A stretch of 64,000 nucleotides of DNA from DLAJ01 sp964655525 (GCA_964655525.1 CAZZNE010000007.1:62001-126000); one strand, 5' to 3'. Shown: positions 8,525-18,197, numbered from the stretch's first letter. The notes: generated from the sequence alone by a model not told the origin. A program made the numbers and translations.

Positions 8525-8975
8525 AAACAATCTCACTCCTATCATAATGTAAGCAATTAAGCGCAGACAGCGTATGAAAGCTGATCTGATGTGTCGGATG
8601 TTTGAATTCCGCCAGTACCCAAAACTGCCTTCGGCTTATCCTTCCCGAAAGGAAATCATTCACAAAATTCCATACCGTATCATTTGCCATTGGACCTTCT
8701 ACGATGTCATATTGATGCGTTTCTCCACTTCGGCATTTGGCGATAAAATCCAGCCATTCGTCTGTCATATGATCAAATCGCAAAAAAGACAGTTCCGTAT
8801 TGGGTTCATAGGAATAATAATTAACAATCGGATTTCCTTCTCTGCGGTTAGCCCATCTTACAGCCTGTTCAAAATCGGTTGTACAATAAAATCCCCAAGA
8901 AAAGTCTTTTGTATACTTTGTCTTTCGTACTTCTGGAAATTCCACTATTTCTTTACTCACATGATAGAGAATCAT
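8502..8975 (-). CDS. DUF3990-like protein, possible ADP-ribosyltransferase-fold toxin
   Basis: A 157-residue protein beginning MILYHVSKEIVEFPEV, with KDFSWGFYCTTDFEQAVRWA and a later MANDTVWNFVNDF. The early H/G.S-like motif, then the GFY.T.. segment followed by QA..WA, is the arrangement of DUF3990 and other ART-fold proteins. These may transfer ADP-ribose from NAD. No activity can be shown from sequence. The start at 8975 has GGGGG 6 nt upstream. It is the first gene of a two-gene unit with its own promoter and overlaps its partner, the layout of a toxin-antitoxin pair. Confidence 0.65.
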   Translation of the reverse strand: MILYHVSKEIVEFPEVRKTKYTKDFSWGFYCTTDFEQAVRWANRREGNPIVNYYSYEPNTELSFLRFDHMTDEWLDFIAKCRSGETHQYDIVEGPMANDTVWNFVNDFLSGRISRRQFWVLAEFKHPTHQISFHTLSALNCLHYDRSEIVYDRKTKK

Positions 8976-9052
8976 GTACATCCCCCTGCTTTCCTGAACA
9001 GACTAAATTATGCCCGCGCACTCTATTGATTTGTCACTTTGCTTTCATCATT

Positions 9053-9081
9053 AGTATAGCATATAGAAATAGGAAAAACAA
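9053..9081 (-). promoter_or_regulatory. SigmaA promoter of the DUF3990/DUF3791-like pair
   Basis: TTGTTT (9076-9081), 17-bp spacer, TATACT (9053-9058) on the minus strand, about 80 bp before the start codon. The -35 box touches the terminator of the upstream DUF6033-like gene. Confidence 0.65.
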
Positions 9082-9112
9082 ATCCCCCAACTGTACATAC
9101 AGCCCGGGGATT
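9081..9112 (-). terminator. Terminator after the DUF6033-like gene
   Basis: Inverted repeat AATCCCC ... GGGGATT with an inner CTGTA/TACAG stem, followed on the minus strand by TTTGTTTTT. It starts 6 bp after the stop codon. Confidence 0.7.
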
Positions 9113-9117
9113 GTTCA

Positions 9118-9852
9118 TTAGATCGTATAATCCATTCTGCCGCCGCTTGGCATTACGCCATGCGCTTTGACGTTGTCCCAGTCCAAATCTTGAATCTGTG
9201 AGATCAGATCCTCCAAAGAATTCGACTCAACGCGCGCCGTTTTGGTCCACTCGTCTTTTCTGCCCTCACGGCGTGACCCTATGCGCTCCTCATCCTTGCG
9301 CTTCTTTGCTTTCTTCTCCTCCGCCTTCGCCGCTTCTTTCTTATCGGCTCTCGACTGCTCAATGCGCTCGCGCTGCTTTGCGCCCGCCTGCTCCAAATCC
9401 GCGAAGAATGACATCTTTCCGTCCTTACCGACCGAGATGCCCATGCGGACAACGTCATCCGCCTTATCGCCGAGCTGCCCTTTCGCCTCGTCCAACTTGG
9501 ATGTCGCGTCGTCGATCATCGACATATATTTCTCTTTAGTCTTGCCGTCCTTTGCCATTGCTTCCAGCTCGTCGGCATGAATCAGCACGCTGTACTGTTT
9601 GATGCCGCGTGAGAGATAGGATGCCGCCTGCTCGTTGTTGTCATAACGGCCCGCCATGATGTCCATTTTATCCCCGTACTTTTCCTGAAGCTCCTTTAAT
9701 ACTCTCTTTGCGCCCGCGCTTAACTGCGTATCCTTCACCTGATCTGCAGCCCTGCCTTTTGTTACGCTTCCGCTCTTTGTACGCGCCGTGCTTTGCTGTC
9801 CGCTCCCGTAGACACTTGCCTCATACGCGTTGTAGCCATTGATCTTATCCAT
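9118..9852 (-). CDS. DUF6033-like protein
   Basis: A 244-residue protein without a signal peptide or membrane helix. The core LSAGAKRVLKELQEKYG, then YLSRGIKQYSVLIHADELE and a region rich in alternating charge (about 165-205, coiled-coil-like, Lys/Glu/Arg), fits the DUF6033 family as I remember it. Function is unknown. It is a single-gene unit with a terminator 6 bp downstream. A sigmaD-like promoter lies about 200 bp upstream (10055-10081), which would place it in the motility regulon if real. Confidence 0.6.
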   Translation of the reverse strand: MDKINGYNAYEASVYGSGQQSTARTKSGSVTKGRAADQVKDTQLSAGAKRVLKELQEKYGDKMDIMAGRYDNNEQAASYLSRGIKQYSVLIHADELEAMAKDGKTKEKYMSMIDDATSKLDEAKGQLGDKADDVVRMGISVGKDGKMSFFADLEQAGAKQRERIEQSRADKKEAAKAEEKKAKKRKDEERIGSRREGRKDEWTKTARVESNSLEDLISQIQDLDWDNVKAHGVMPSGGRMDYTI

Positions 9853-10054
9853 CTTTTCCTCCTTGATTGATTGCGGTCTTCTTCCATACCCAAACGGCAG
9901 AAAGCCTGTTTCTCAATTGTTACATTGCCACACCAGCAAGAAACACGCCCCCGCGCTAAAGACCGCCGCTGAAATCCGTTTCCATGATCAAACGCCCTCT
10001 GTTTTCCGCCGCCATGCATCCATGCTTTGGAAAATCAATTTCCCGTTATAGTAT

Positions 10055-10081
10055 ATATCGTCATTTTTACCTTGATATTTA
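10055..10081 (-). promoter_or_regulatory. Possible sigmaD (flagellar) promoter
   Basis: Minus-strand TAAA (10078-10081), exactly 15 bp, then GACGATAT (10055-10062), against the consensus TAAA-N15-GCCGATAA. About 200 bp before the DUF6033-like start. No better promoter was seen in the 330-bp gap. Confidence 0.45.
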
Positions 10082-10142
10082 GGGAAAATCGCTCCTTTCA
10101 CAACAGGAAACGGGCGCTTCGTGACAATTTTATCTTGCATGG

Positions 10143-10174
10143 AAAAGCGGTGTCTGACACCGGTCAGACACCGC
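10143..10174 (-). terminator. Terminator of the galactoside operon
   Basis: A perfect 12-bp stem (GCGGTGTCTGAC, loop ACCG, GTCAGACACCGC) followed by TTTT on the minus strand, 12 bp beyond the alpha-galactosidase stop codon. Confidence 0.85.
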
Positions 10175-10185
10175 CTGCATATCCA

Positions 10186-12651
10186 TTATGACTCATCCTC
10201 ATCCTGCCTTAGAAAATTTCGCGTCTCCGCAGCTTCCTCCATATAATACATCCGGGACGCGTAATCCGGAAAATGACGCACCTCGCCGGAGAATCCCGTT
10301 CCGCCATACCCCTGCTTTAAGGCAGCGCCCGCGTACATCAGCTCTCCGCCGCTTACGACATAATCCTCTTTTTCCCCGTCCAGCTTTACAAAATGGTCGA
10401 TCGCATTGTGTAAAAGGGAATCCTTCTTCACATGAATCGGCGCGACCGTATTCACCAGATCGCCAAACTCCTTGACATGATAGCGGAACGCACGGTTGTA
10501 AAAATGATACTTCTTTTTTTCATCCAGCCCCTTCATCTTGAGCTCCGCATACACATGGTTTGGTCTTGTCATCGTCTGCACGATCATTCCTGCCGCGCGA
10601 CTTTTGTCCTTTGACACCACCGCCCATTTCGTCAGCCTTCCGCTCTCAAGCCGGTAAAAATCGCCCTCAAAAAAGACATCGCGCCACCGCTTGTATAGGG
10701 AAATTTCCTCCCGAATCTCCGAAAGCTCCTCCTTTGTCATCTCCGTTAAGTTGCACTCATAGCCGAGCAGCCCGAACGCCGCCACATGGAAACGCGTCTC
10801 TAACGGCGTCACGCGCAGCGTCTGATGATTCGGGCAGCCGGATACATGCGCGCCCAATACCGACATCGGATACCCGTAGCTGTATCCCTCCTGAATCGAA
10901 AGCCTGCTGATCGCATCCGTATTATCGGATGCCCAGATCTGCGGCATATAGCAAAGCATACCAAGATCAAAACGATTTCCGCCCGAAGCGCATGCCTCAA
11001 ACAAAATATGCGGAAACTCCTGCGTCAGCGTGTGCATAACCTCATATAAGCCAAGCACATAGCGGTGTGCAAATTCCCCCTGCCTCTCCCGCGGCAGTGC
11101 CGGGGAATACTGGTCGGAAAACACACGGTTCATATCCCATTTTACATAGTTCATGCCTCTGACGGAAAAGATTGCGCGCATCCGCCCGATAATATAACTC
11201 CGCACCTCGCTGCGGGTCAAATCCAAAAACATCTGATGCCGTCCGAGCGACTGTCCTCCTGCGCCGGACACATAGTGTTCCGCACCTGCTCCCGCCATAT
11301 CTCCGGTATTCGCGCTGCCCGCATACGCCGTATCTCCTGCATATGCGCCATTCTCTGCGGCAGGCGCCGCAACTGCCCAGTCGGGATGTGCACGGTATAG
11401 ATCGCTATCCTCATTGACCATTTCCGGTTCTACCCAGATTCCGAAATCCATCCCCATTGCATGAATCCGGTCTGCGATTCCCTGTAACCCGCCCGGCAGC
11501 TTCTTCTCATTCACTTGCCAGTCACCAAGCGAGCATGCGTCATTATCCCGCTTTCCAAACCATCCGTCATCCATCACGAACAGCTCCGCCCCAACATCCT
11601 TCGCCGTCTTTGCAAGTTTACATAAATCTTTTTCCTTAAAATCGAAATACGCGCTCTCCCAACTGTTGATCAAAATCGGACGCGGTTTATGCTGCCAGAC
11701 GCCCCGCACGATATGCTCCCGGATAAATGCATGCAGATTATGGCTCATGCCGCCGAAGCCCTCGTACGAGTATGTCATTGCCGCCTCGGGCGCCTCAAAA
11801 CACTCATCCTTTGCAAGCGTCCATGAAAAGTCCGCCGGCTGAATGCCGCTGATAAAGCGGCTCTTTTCATAGGCATTGACATCCAGCGCCTCATAATGGC
11901 TGCCGCTATACAGCAGATGAAAGCCGAGCGCCTCCCCTGCATCCTCATTGGTCTCCGGTCTGCTGAGCATCACAAAATTATTTGCTCTGTTGCTTGTGAC
12001 CCCAGCCCTTGTTTGGTTTACATAAGTTCCATTTTCCACGACAGTATCGACGCGTCCCATCTCCCGCGCCCATGCGCCGTGGAACGTCGTCATGCGCATT
12101 CCAGATCCCTGCATGTCAAGCTGCATACTCATAAGCCTTCGCACGATCACCGGCTTTGCGAGATGACTGACGATTCTTGCGCTGCGTGTGATCACATCAC
12201 AATCCGGATAGACGCTGTAAGTCAGGAAAAGCTCCACGGGGTAATTGCGGTCGCGCATCGTGACCGTGAGCGTCTGTTCCGCACCATAGGCGGTCGGGAG
12301 TCCTTGCAGGCGAAGTCCGCCCTCCTCCACACGAGCGCTTTCGTAAATAAAATCCGTTGTCCGGTTTCCGTCCGGATAAGTCAGCTCCACAAAGGGTTCC
12401 CGCAGGTCGCCCTTTCCCATGCCGGACACCTCCAGCTTGACATTTTCCAGACAGAGCGCAGGATAGTCCGTCGCATACACGATCGCATTTCCCGGCTCAA
12501 ACGCACGCTTTTCCCGAAATGCCTCCGCATTCGTCACCTCGATGCGCCTGCCGTAGTATAAATGCTCCAACTGCCCGGACGGACATGCACAAAAGCAATA
12601 TGTCGTATGTGCTGTATGCAGAATAAAACAATTTCCTTCCCGAATGATCAT
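10186..12651 (-). CDS. Alpha-galactosidase, glycoside hydrolase family 36
   Basis: Hydrolyses terminal alpha-1,6-galactose from raffinose-type oligosaccharides, probably in the cytosol since no signal peptide is seen. At 821 residues it is longer than the usual 730. Catalytic residues fit GH36: nucleophile D506 in YVKWDMNR and acid/base D576 in WASDNTDA, 70 residues apart as in known members. The DDGWFG and GIWVEPEMVNEDS motifs are present. Between HPDW (about 425) and GRHQ (about 471) lies a stretch of some 40 residues rich in Ala and Gly where relatives have only a few residues. Last gene of the galactoside operon, 36 bp after the symporter gene. Confidence 0.95.
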   Translation of the reverse strand: MIIREGNCFILHTAHTTYCFCACPSGQLEHLYYGRRIEVTNAEAFREKRAFEPGNAIVYATDYPALCLENVKLEVSGMGKGDLREPFVELTYPDGNRTTDFIYESARVEEGGLRLQGLPTAYGAEQTLTVTMRDRNYPVELFLTYSVYPDCDVITRSARIVSHLAKPVIVRRLMSMQLDMQGSGMRMTTFHGAWAREMGRVDTVVENGTYVNQTRAGVTSNRANNFVMLSRPETNEDAGEALGFHLLYSGSHYEALDVNAYEKSRFISGIQPADFSWTLAKDECFEAPEAAMTYSYEGFGGMSHNLHAFIREHIVRGVWQHKPRPILINSWESAYFDFKEKDLCKLAKTAKDVGAELFVMDDGWFGKRDNDACSLGDWQVNEKKLPGGLQGIADRIHAMGMDFGIWVEPEMVNEDSDLYRAHPDWAVAAPAAENGAYAGDTAYAGSANTGDMAGAGAEHYVSGAGGQSLGRHQMFLDLTRSEVRSYIIGRMRAIFSVRGMNYVKWDMNRVFSDQYSPALPRERQGEFAHRYVLGLYEVMHTLTQEFPHILFEACASGGNRFDLGMLCYMPQIWASDNTDAISRLSIQEGYSYGYPMSVLGAHVSGCPNHQTLRVTPLETRFHVAAFGLLGYECNLTEMTKEELSEIREEISLYKRWRDVFFEGDFYRLESGRLTKWAVVSKDKSRAAGMIVQTMTRPNHVYAELKMKGLDEKKKYHFYNRAFRYHVKEFGDLVNTVAPIHVKKDSLLHNAIDHFVKLDGEKEDYVVSGGELMYAGAALKQGYGGTGFSGEVRHFPDYASRMYYMEEAAETRNFLRQDEDES

Positions 12652-12687
12652 CGCGTTTCCCCCCAGCTTTTGTTCGACTTTTACCGC

Positions 12688-14099
12688 TTATGCCTGTTTC
12701 TTTTTCTCTTCCAGCTTTTGGGAGATTTCCGCAAGCTTTTCATCGGTCAAAATATATTTCTTTTTGAATACCAGCACGCCGAAGAATAAAACGGCGATCG
12801 GCAGAAGCGTCATCGTCATGCGCAGTCCGAGTACGGAGTTTTCCGCCACCTGCACTACCGCCTCTTCATCCTTGCTGATATGGAATACGGTCAGGCAGAC
12901 GGAGGCTACCATCGCCGCGATTCCCGAAGCGAGCTTTACCACAAAGGTCTGCATGGAAAAGATCACGGACTCATCACGGCGGTTATTTTTTAACTCTCCG
13001 TAATCCACCGTATTTGCCAGAAATACCGTCGTCAACACATTTAAGATACCGACTGCCGCAAAAATGAAGAACCCCGGAATCAGCAATACCCACACGTTCT
13101 GCAGCATGTTGGTGAATGTGATGGAAAGCAGTACGGCATAACCGACGATCGCACTGACAAAGCAGATATAGAAAATTTTCATCGTGCTGAACGCCTTGCG
13201 AAGCAGCGGGAAAAACAGCATCATGGAAAGAATCTGCACGCCGCCACCGAACGTATTGAAGATCGTATAGGAAGCCTGCCACGACTCGCCGCTGACATCA
13301 TATTTGAAAAAGTAGATCACGAGATTCGAAGTCGTATAGACTGCAATGTTGACAAGCACGATCGTGATCACCGTCGCCATTGCCTGATCGTTCTGCACCA
13401 GCGCCTTGAACATGTCCTTTACAGATGCGGTCTGCATATCGACCGTCGATTTTTCTTTGATCGCCGCGCAGGTGATCACGATAAAAATGATAAAAAGAGC
13501 GGCGACGATCAGCGCAAAATACTGAAAACCAAGGCGTTCGATCTCCTTATCCAGCGCTCCCTCTCCCGCAAAGAATCTACCGATCGCCGCAACTGCCATT
13601 ACCGTAACGATCGTGATCAGCGCAGAACCGACACCCGCACAGGAACGCGCCAATGCGGAAAGGTTCTCGCGCTCCTTGCCGCCCTCAGTAAACGCAGGGA
13701 TCATCGACCAGTAAGGAATATCCATCATCGTATAAGTAACGCCCCATAAAATATAGAACACGGCCGCATACGCGACAAGTCCGCTGCCGGAAAGTGCCGG
13801 CGGTGCCGCAAACATCAGATACAGGATGACCGCATTCGTGACCGTACCGATCAAAAGCCACGGACGGAATTTTCCGAACCGCGTCTTCGTTTTTGCGACC
13901 AGCACGCCCATGATCGGATCGTTAAACGCATCAAACACACGCGCAACGAGCAGGATGATGCCCATGACCCATGCGCTTACTCCCATAATGTCCTGATAGT
14001 AATAAAGAATGTAGCTCGCGGAGAGCATATACACCATATCCTTACCCACCGCGCCAAGTCCGTATGCCGCTTTTCTCCAAAGCTTAACTTTTTATTCAT
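12688..14099 (-). CDS. GPH-family sugar:cation symporter with apparent frameshift near its start
   Basis: A MelB-like 12-helix transporter importing a glycoside with a cation. The main frame (12688-14049, 453 residues) carries DAFNDPIMG and KFRPWLLIG, hallmarks of GPH symporters. The expected N-terminus is encoded from ATG 14099 (MNKKLSFGEK), behind a G-rich ribosome site. It then runs out of frame at about 14070; one additional G would join it to AAYGLGAVGKDMVYML in the main frame. As written, only a shortened protein from GTG 14053-type or ATG codons inside the gene could be made. This is either a real mutation or a sequencing error. The start overlaps the preceding gene by 8 bp. Confidence 0.85.
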
Positions 14100-15603
14100 G
14101 AGAATTTCCCCCCTGTTTTGTTTTCATGGCAAGTTCCACTGCTTTATATGCACCGTCATAGAGTCCTGCCGTCTTGTTTCTGCAAATGCAGTCACACATT
14201 TGATTCAAAAGTGTATCCTCCTGCAAAAACAGCTTTATCATCTGGATCGTATGCGGGATGTCGCTGCATTCGAGCGTGCCATCCCCCATTTCCGCCGAAT
14301 GAATGGCGCCCCAGCGCTCATGGCCGCCCACACGCTTGATGAAGAGCTTCGGCACCGGATAAAAGCTTAATTCGCTCGGCTTTGTCACAAGCACGTCGCA
14401 GCTTCTCATCAGCAGATTCGTACAATACACCGCTTCAAAAATATTCGCGTGGTAAAAACCGTGAATACCTTCCACGCTTCCGGTCAGCGCCTGCTCTGCA
14501 AACTGCTGCGTCTTTTCCCAGTCATCAAAATGCTCCGTCGAAAGCGCTCCCATTTCGGGAAGTTCTTTTTTCAATTCCTCCCACACATTGCGGTAATCGC
14601 CCACGTTGACATAGAGCGCTGCTTTCTTTGCGCGGATCTTCGGGATCAGATACTTGATGATCGCGGAAAAGATTTCTTTCTGTGCGCCGGCTCCGCCGAT
14701 CGTTAAAAGAAAACGCATCGGCTCTTTGTTCTTTTTCCGGCGGATACGCGCTGCGCAGTCCTCTTCGATATTGCTCACCAGCTCGTGATCCACATAATGT
14801 CCGGTATAGACAAGCGCATCCTCCGGCATCGGGTTACATACTTTTTTCTTATCCATCCCGTTTAAGATCCGATAGCCGAGATAGGACTGGTAGGTCTGGA
14901 TCGTGTGCAGGCTTCCCTCCGATAAATGAAGCGCCATCGGCCAGTTGTCAGGAATCGCATTGACGACATGCTTCATTCCCGCGTGGATTGCCGCCTGCGC
15001 CGGCCATACATGCGTCGCGATGACCGGCATGTCCTTCGGCACATTGCGGTAGACCGCCGCCATCAGCTCCGCGTTTTTCTGATCGGACGCGTTATAAGAA
15101 AGCTTTCGGAAGCCCTCGTAATTCATCGGCTCCCACACTAGCTTATTGAACAGCCTGCTCTTTCCCGAAATCCGTGAACCCAGCGAATACAGGTCGTTCT
15201 GCGCGCTGATACATTTCGTGCAGGTCGTCTGTCTGTAGCTGTTTAAGTCCATCCAGTACGGTGTGTAGCCCATGGACTTTGCGGCGGACGCCATTGCCAT
15301 GGAAATGCGGTAATGACCGAAACCCATGCGGATATTGCCGACGATCACACCCTTTTCTAAATCAAACGCTTCCCCTGTCGTATTGCCCGCTTTCGTGTCG
15401 CCTGCTGCCGTCTTTCCCTCCGGCAGGCACACGTCGTAGACGCCGAGCAGGTCTCCGATATGCTCGTTTTTACGGATTTCCACGGGATAATCCGTCTGCG
15501 AATCGTCCCCGAATTTCTTGATATATTTCTGTTTGGACTTCACCGCCTTTCTGTACACGCTGTTTTTCATTTCGTTTCCGAAGATCACCTTGGAACGTTC
15601 CAT
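14092..15603 (-). CDS. Uncharacterised GT-B-like protein (DUF6938-like)
   Basis: A 503-residue soluble protein not assigned to a characterised family. Residues 87-101 (VIVGNIRMGFGHYRIS) resemble the GxGH loop of MurG and diglucosyl-diacylglycerol synthases. Residues 214-239 hold a VNAIPDNWP segment like their acceptor-domain strand. IGGAGAQ (302-308) and TKPSELSFYPVPK (407-419) resemble the nucleotide-sugar side of GT-B enzymes. A glycosyltransferase or related role is inferred. It lies between the GH2 gene and the GPH symporter and overlaps the latter's start, so a part in handling galactosides is likely. The start has GGGGGAAAGG upstream. Confidence 0.6.
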   Translation of the reverse strand: MERSKVIFGNEMKNSVYRKAVKSKQKYIKKFGDDSQTDYPVEIRKNEHIGDLLGVYDVCLPEGKTAAGDTKAGNTTGEAFDLEKGVIVGNIRMGFGHYRISMAMASAAKSMGYTPYWMDLNSYRQTTCTKCISAQNDLYSLGSRISGKSRLFNKLVWEPMNYEGFRKLSYNASDQKNAELMAAVYRNVPKDMPVIATHVWPAQAAIHAGMKHVVNAIPDNWPMALHLSEGSLHTIQTYQSYLGYRILNGMDKKKVCNPMPEDALVYTGHYVDHELVSNIEEDCAARIRRKKNKEPMRFLLTIGGAGAQKEIFSAIIKYLIPKIRAKKAALYVNVGDYRNVWEELKKELPEMGALSTEHFDDWEKTQQFAEQALTGSVEGIHGFYHANIFEAVYCTNLLMRSCDVLVTKPSELSFYPVPKLFIKRVGGHERWGAIHSAEMGDGTLECSDIPHTIQMIKLFLQEDTLLNQMCDCICRNKTAGLYDGAYKAVELAMKTKQGGNSHE

Positions 15604-15698
15604 GTTTTCCTTTCCCCCTTTTTATTTCATCCTAAATTTTTAACAATCTTAGAAAAATTGCATCCGCTATTCTCCAAAAGACTTGCGCTCTGCGCAAA

Positions 15699-18197
15699 TC
15701 ATTTTTCTACGCGGAATGCGATCCGTACGCTTTCGGCCTGCTGCGTGGTCAGCAGAAGCTCCGCTTCCCCGCATTCCTCCATCGTTCTGACATAGGTTCC
15801 TCCCATGCCGCCGCGCAGGCTGATCACGTCCGGACCGATCAGTTCGATCGGTCCCGTGGTCTTAAGTGTTACGGGTTCCTGAAAATAAGGAAGCACATTT
15901 CCATATTCGTCCACTGCACGAATCCGCACAGCCGCCACGTCATAGCTTACATTCTCCCGCAAGACCGTATGATCTGTGTCCGTCCAAAGCGCCACCCTGC
16001 GCATTGGCTTTTTGATCACGGTCTTTACCACCTTTCCGTCCTTTACCGCCTCAAAACGATAAGCTGTCGCCGTACCTCCCCAGTCGCCGATATATTTGTT
16101 GTAGAGCACGACCGCCTCCTGCGGTCTCATATGATAGCGCAGCATCAGCCACAGCGCCGCACGCTTCACTGACGACGGCATGTGGGAAAGCCCGTTTCTT
16201 GCCGTTACATTTAATGCATTTTTGATGAGCTCCGCCTGCGCGGGTGCAAACGCTTCATTTTTTGCGATCTGATCTCCGATGAAATCATCGAGCACGATCG
16301 GTCCGTGCGCCAAATGCCGGTATGCGGAATCCTTTTTTGTATATTCCTTGATAAAAATATCATTTTTATACATGCGGATGCTGTCCGCATTGCTGAAAAG
16401 ATAAATATCGCCGCGGTTGCAGCCCGGATGCTCGCCGATGTCCATGGTCGATCCTACCTCTAACACATCCTGCCCCTCGCCCTGCGACGCATATACGGCC
16501 GCCGCCAGCTTAGGATTGCGATACATATCCATCAGTCCGTGATAACAGATCCGGTCTCCGCTCCCGAAATCCTGATGCGTATTATAATCAAACATGCACC
16601 ACGCGAAGCAGCCCGCAATATCCTCGTTTGCCGCTGCCGCCTCCAACACGTTGGCGTGACGGAGCGCATGCTCCTGACGGTGCTCCTCGCAGTCAAATGC
16701 TTTTGCCGGATACATATGCCCGTTGTATTCCGAAATGAGATAGGCTTTCTCATTATCGGACGTGACGCTCTTCTTCGGTTCACAGCCGGGCGTCTCCCCG
16801 TCATGCAGAAAATCATTATAGGTATAGACGTCCTCAAACAGCGTGCTCTTTTTATGTGCGCGCACGCCTCCGGTCGGTCTGGAATCATCCAGTTCGTGCG
16901 CCGCGGCATTCGTTTTTTGATAAAAATCGTTGTCATCCTGCGACTCGTTGATCCGCACGCCCCAGAGAATGATGGATGGATGATTGCGGTTTTGCAGCAC
17001 CATCTCGCGCGTGTTTTTCACCGCCTTTTCTTTCCACTGCTCATCTCCGATGTGCTGCCAGCCCGGTATTTCCGTAAATACCAGCAGACCGATCTCATCG
17101 CAGCAATCCAAAAAATATTGTGACTGCGGATAATGGGAGGTGCGCACCGCGTTACATGCCAATTCCTCTTTGACCAGCTTTGCGTCACGCCTCTGCATGG
17201 ACTGCGGCATCGCATAGCCCACATAGGGGAAGGACTGGTGCCGGTTCACGCCGCGCAGCTTGATCTTTTCACCGTTCAGATAAAAACCGTCCTTCAAAAA
17301 GGTGACATTGCGCACGCCGAAGCGCGTCACATGGCGCTCCGCGCTGCCGGACAGATACGTCTCCATCACGTAAAGAACGGGATGGTCGATCTCCCAAAGG
17401 GAAAGTGTGGGCTGCTCCTTTCCGGACGCATCCGATTCCGTCTGAACGCTCTGCGCGGGCATTACTTCGGTCTGCGCAAGCGGGAGCATGTATTCTACGG
17501 TAAACTGTGTCCGATCCGTCTCGTGACACCACTCACCGATCACCCTGCCATCCGTCGTCAGCAGCCGCTGGCAGACAACGTAACGTGCTTCTTTATCCGT
17601 GCCACGCTTTCCCGGAACGCTCTGACCTTCGCATGCGCCCTGCACTTGCGGCACATCTAAGGTGATACTGCTGCGCACTGTCACCTGCTCTGCGCCCTTT
17701 CGCGCGTCTAACGTGCGCACAAATACATCTTTGACATACTCCGGCTCCTGCACCGTAAGCCACACGTCGCGGTAAAGCCCCCCGTAAGTCATATAATCGA
17801 TCACAAATCCGAAGGGCGGCTGATTCAGGTTCTCCCTGCTGTCCAACTCCACGACAAGCCTGTTTTCTCCCGGAAAGACCGCATCCGTCACCTCCACGGT
17901 AAACGCCGTATATCCGTTTTCATGAACAGCGAGCTGCTTTCCGTTCACATAGACTACGGCACGATGCGCCGCGCCCTCAAAGGTCAGAAAAATCCGTTTC
18001 CCGTCCCACTCCTTTTGTACCGTAAAGCTTCTACGATAGCCGCAATGCTTTTGATAGCATGCCTCGTCAAAATAATCATACGGCGTTTCCGTAACCGTAT
18101 GCGGCAGGCGCACCTGCTTTGCCGCTCCCGCAAACGAAAGAAATTCCCCGGTGAAGCTGTCCGTATATTCCCAATCATTGTTCAGATATTCCCTCAT
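15699..18197 (-). CDS. Glycoside hydrolase family 2 (beta-galactosidase-like)
   Basis: An 832-residue retaining glycosidase, probably cytosolic since no signal peptide is visible. An N-terminal jelly-roll sugar-binding domain (with a TYGGLYRDVWL segment at about 137-147) and an Ig-like domain precede the TIM barrel. LRGVNRHQSFPYVGYAM and VRTSHYPQ are typical. Predicted acid/base is E418 in VRINES and nucleophile E490 in LISEYNG. The C-terminal third looks like further beta domains. Beta-galactosidase is the most likely activity given the neighbouring alpha-galactosidase and symporter, but GH2 also includes beta-glucuronidases and mannosidases. AAGGAG lies 5 nt before the ATG. Confidence 0.92.
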   Translation of the reverse strand: MREYLNNDWEYTDSFTGEFLSFAGAAKQVRLPHTVTETPYDYFDEACYQKHCGYRRSFTVQKEWDGKRIFLTFEGAAHRAVVYVNGKQLAVHENGYTAFTVEVTDAVFPGENRLVVELDSRENLNQPPFGFVIDYMTYGGLYRDVWLTVQEPEYVKDVFVRTLDARKGAEQVTVRSSITLDVPQVQGACEGQSVPGKRGTDKEARYVVCQRLLTTDGRVIGEWCHETDRTQFTVEYMLPLAQTEVMPAQSVQTESDASGKEQPTLSLWEIDHPVLYVMETYLSGSAERHVTRFGVRNVTFLKDGFYLNGEKIKLRGVNRHQSFPYVGYAMPQSMQRRDAKLVKEELACNAVRTSHYPQSQYFLDCCDEIGLLVFTEIPGWQHIGDEQWKEKAVKNTREMVLQNRNHPSIILWGVRINESQDDNDFYQKTNAAAHELDDSRPTGGVRAHKKSTLFEDVYTYNDFLHDGETPGCEPKKSVTSDNEKAYLISEYNGHMYPAKAFDCEEHRQEHALRHANVLEAAAANEDIAGCFAWCMFDYNTHQDFGSGDRICYHGLMDMYRNPKLAAAVYASQGEGQDVLEVGSTMDIGEHPGCNRGDIYLFSNADSIRMYKNDIFIKEYTKKDSAYRHLAHGPIVLDDFIGDQIAKNEAFAPAQAELIKNALNVTARNGLSHMPSSVKRAALWLMLRYHMRPQEAVVLYNKYIGDWGGTATAYRFEAVKDGKVVKTVIKKPMRRVALWTDTDHTVLRENVSYDVAAVRIRAVDEYGNVLPYFQEPVTLKTTGPIELIGPDVISLRGGMGGTYVRTMEECGEAELLLTTQQAESVRIAFRVEK

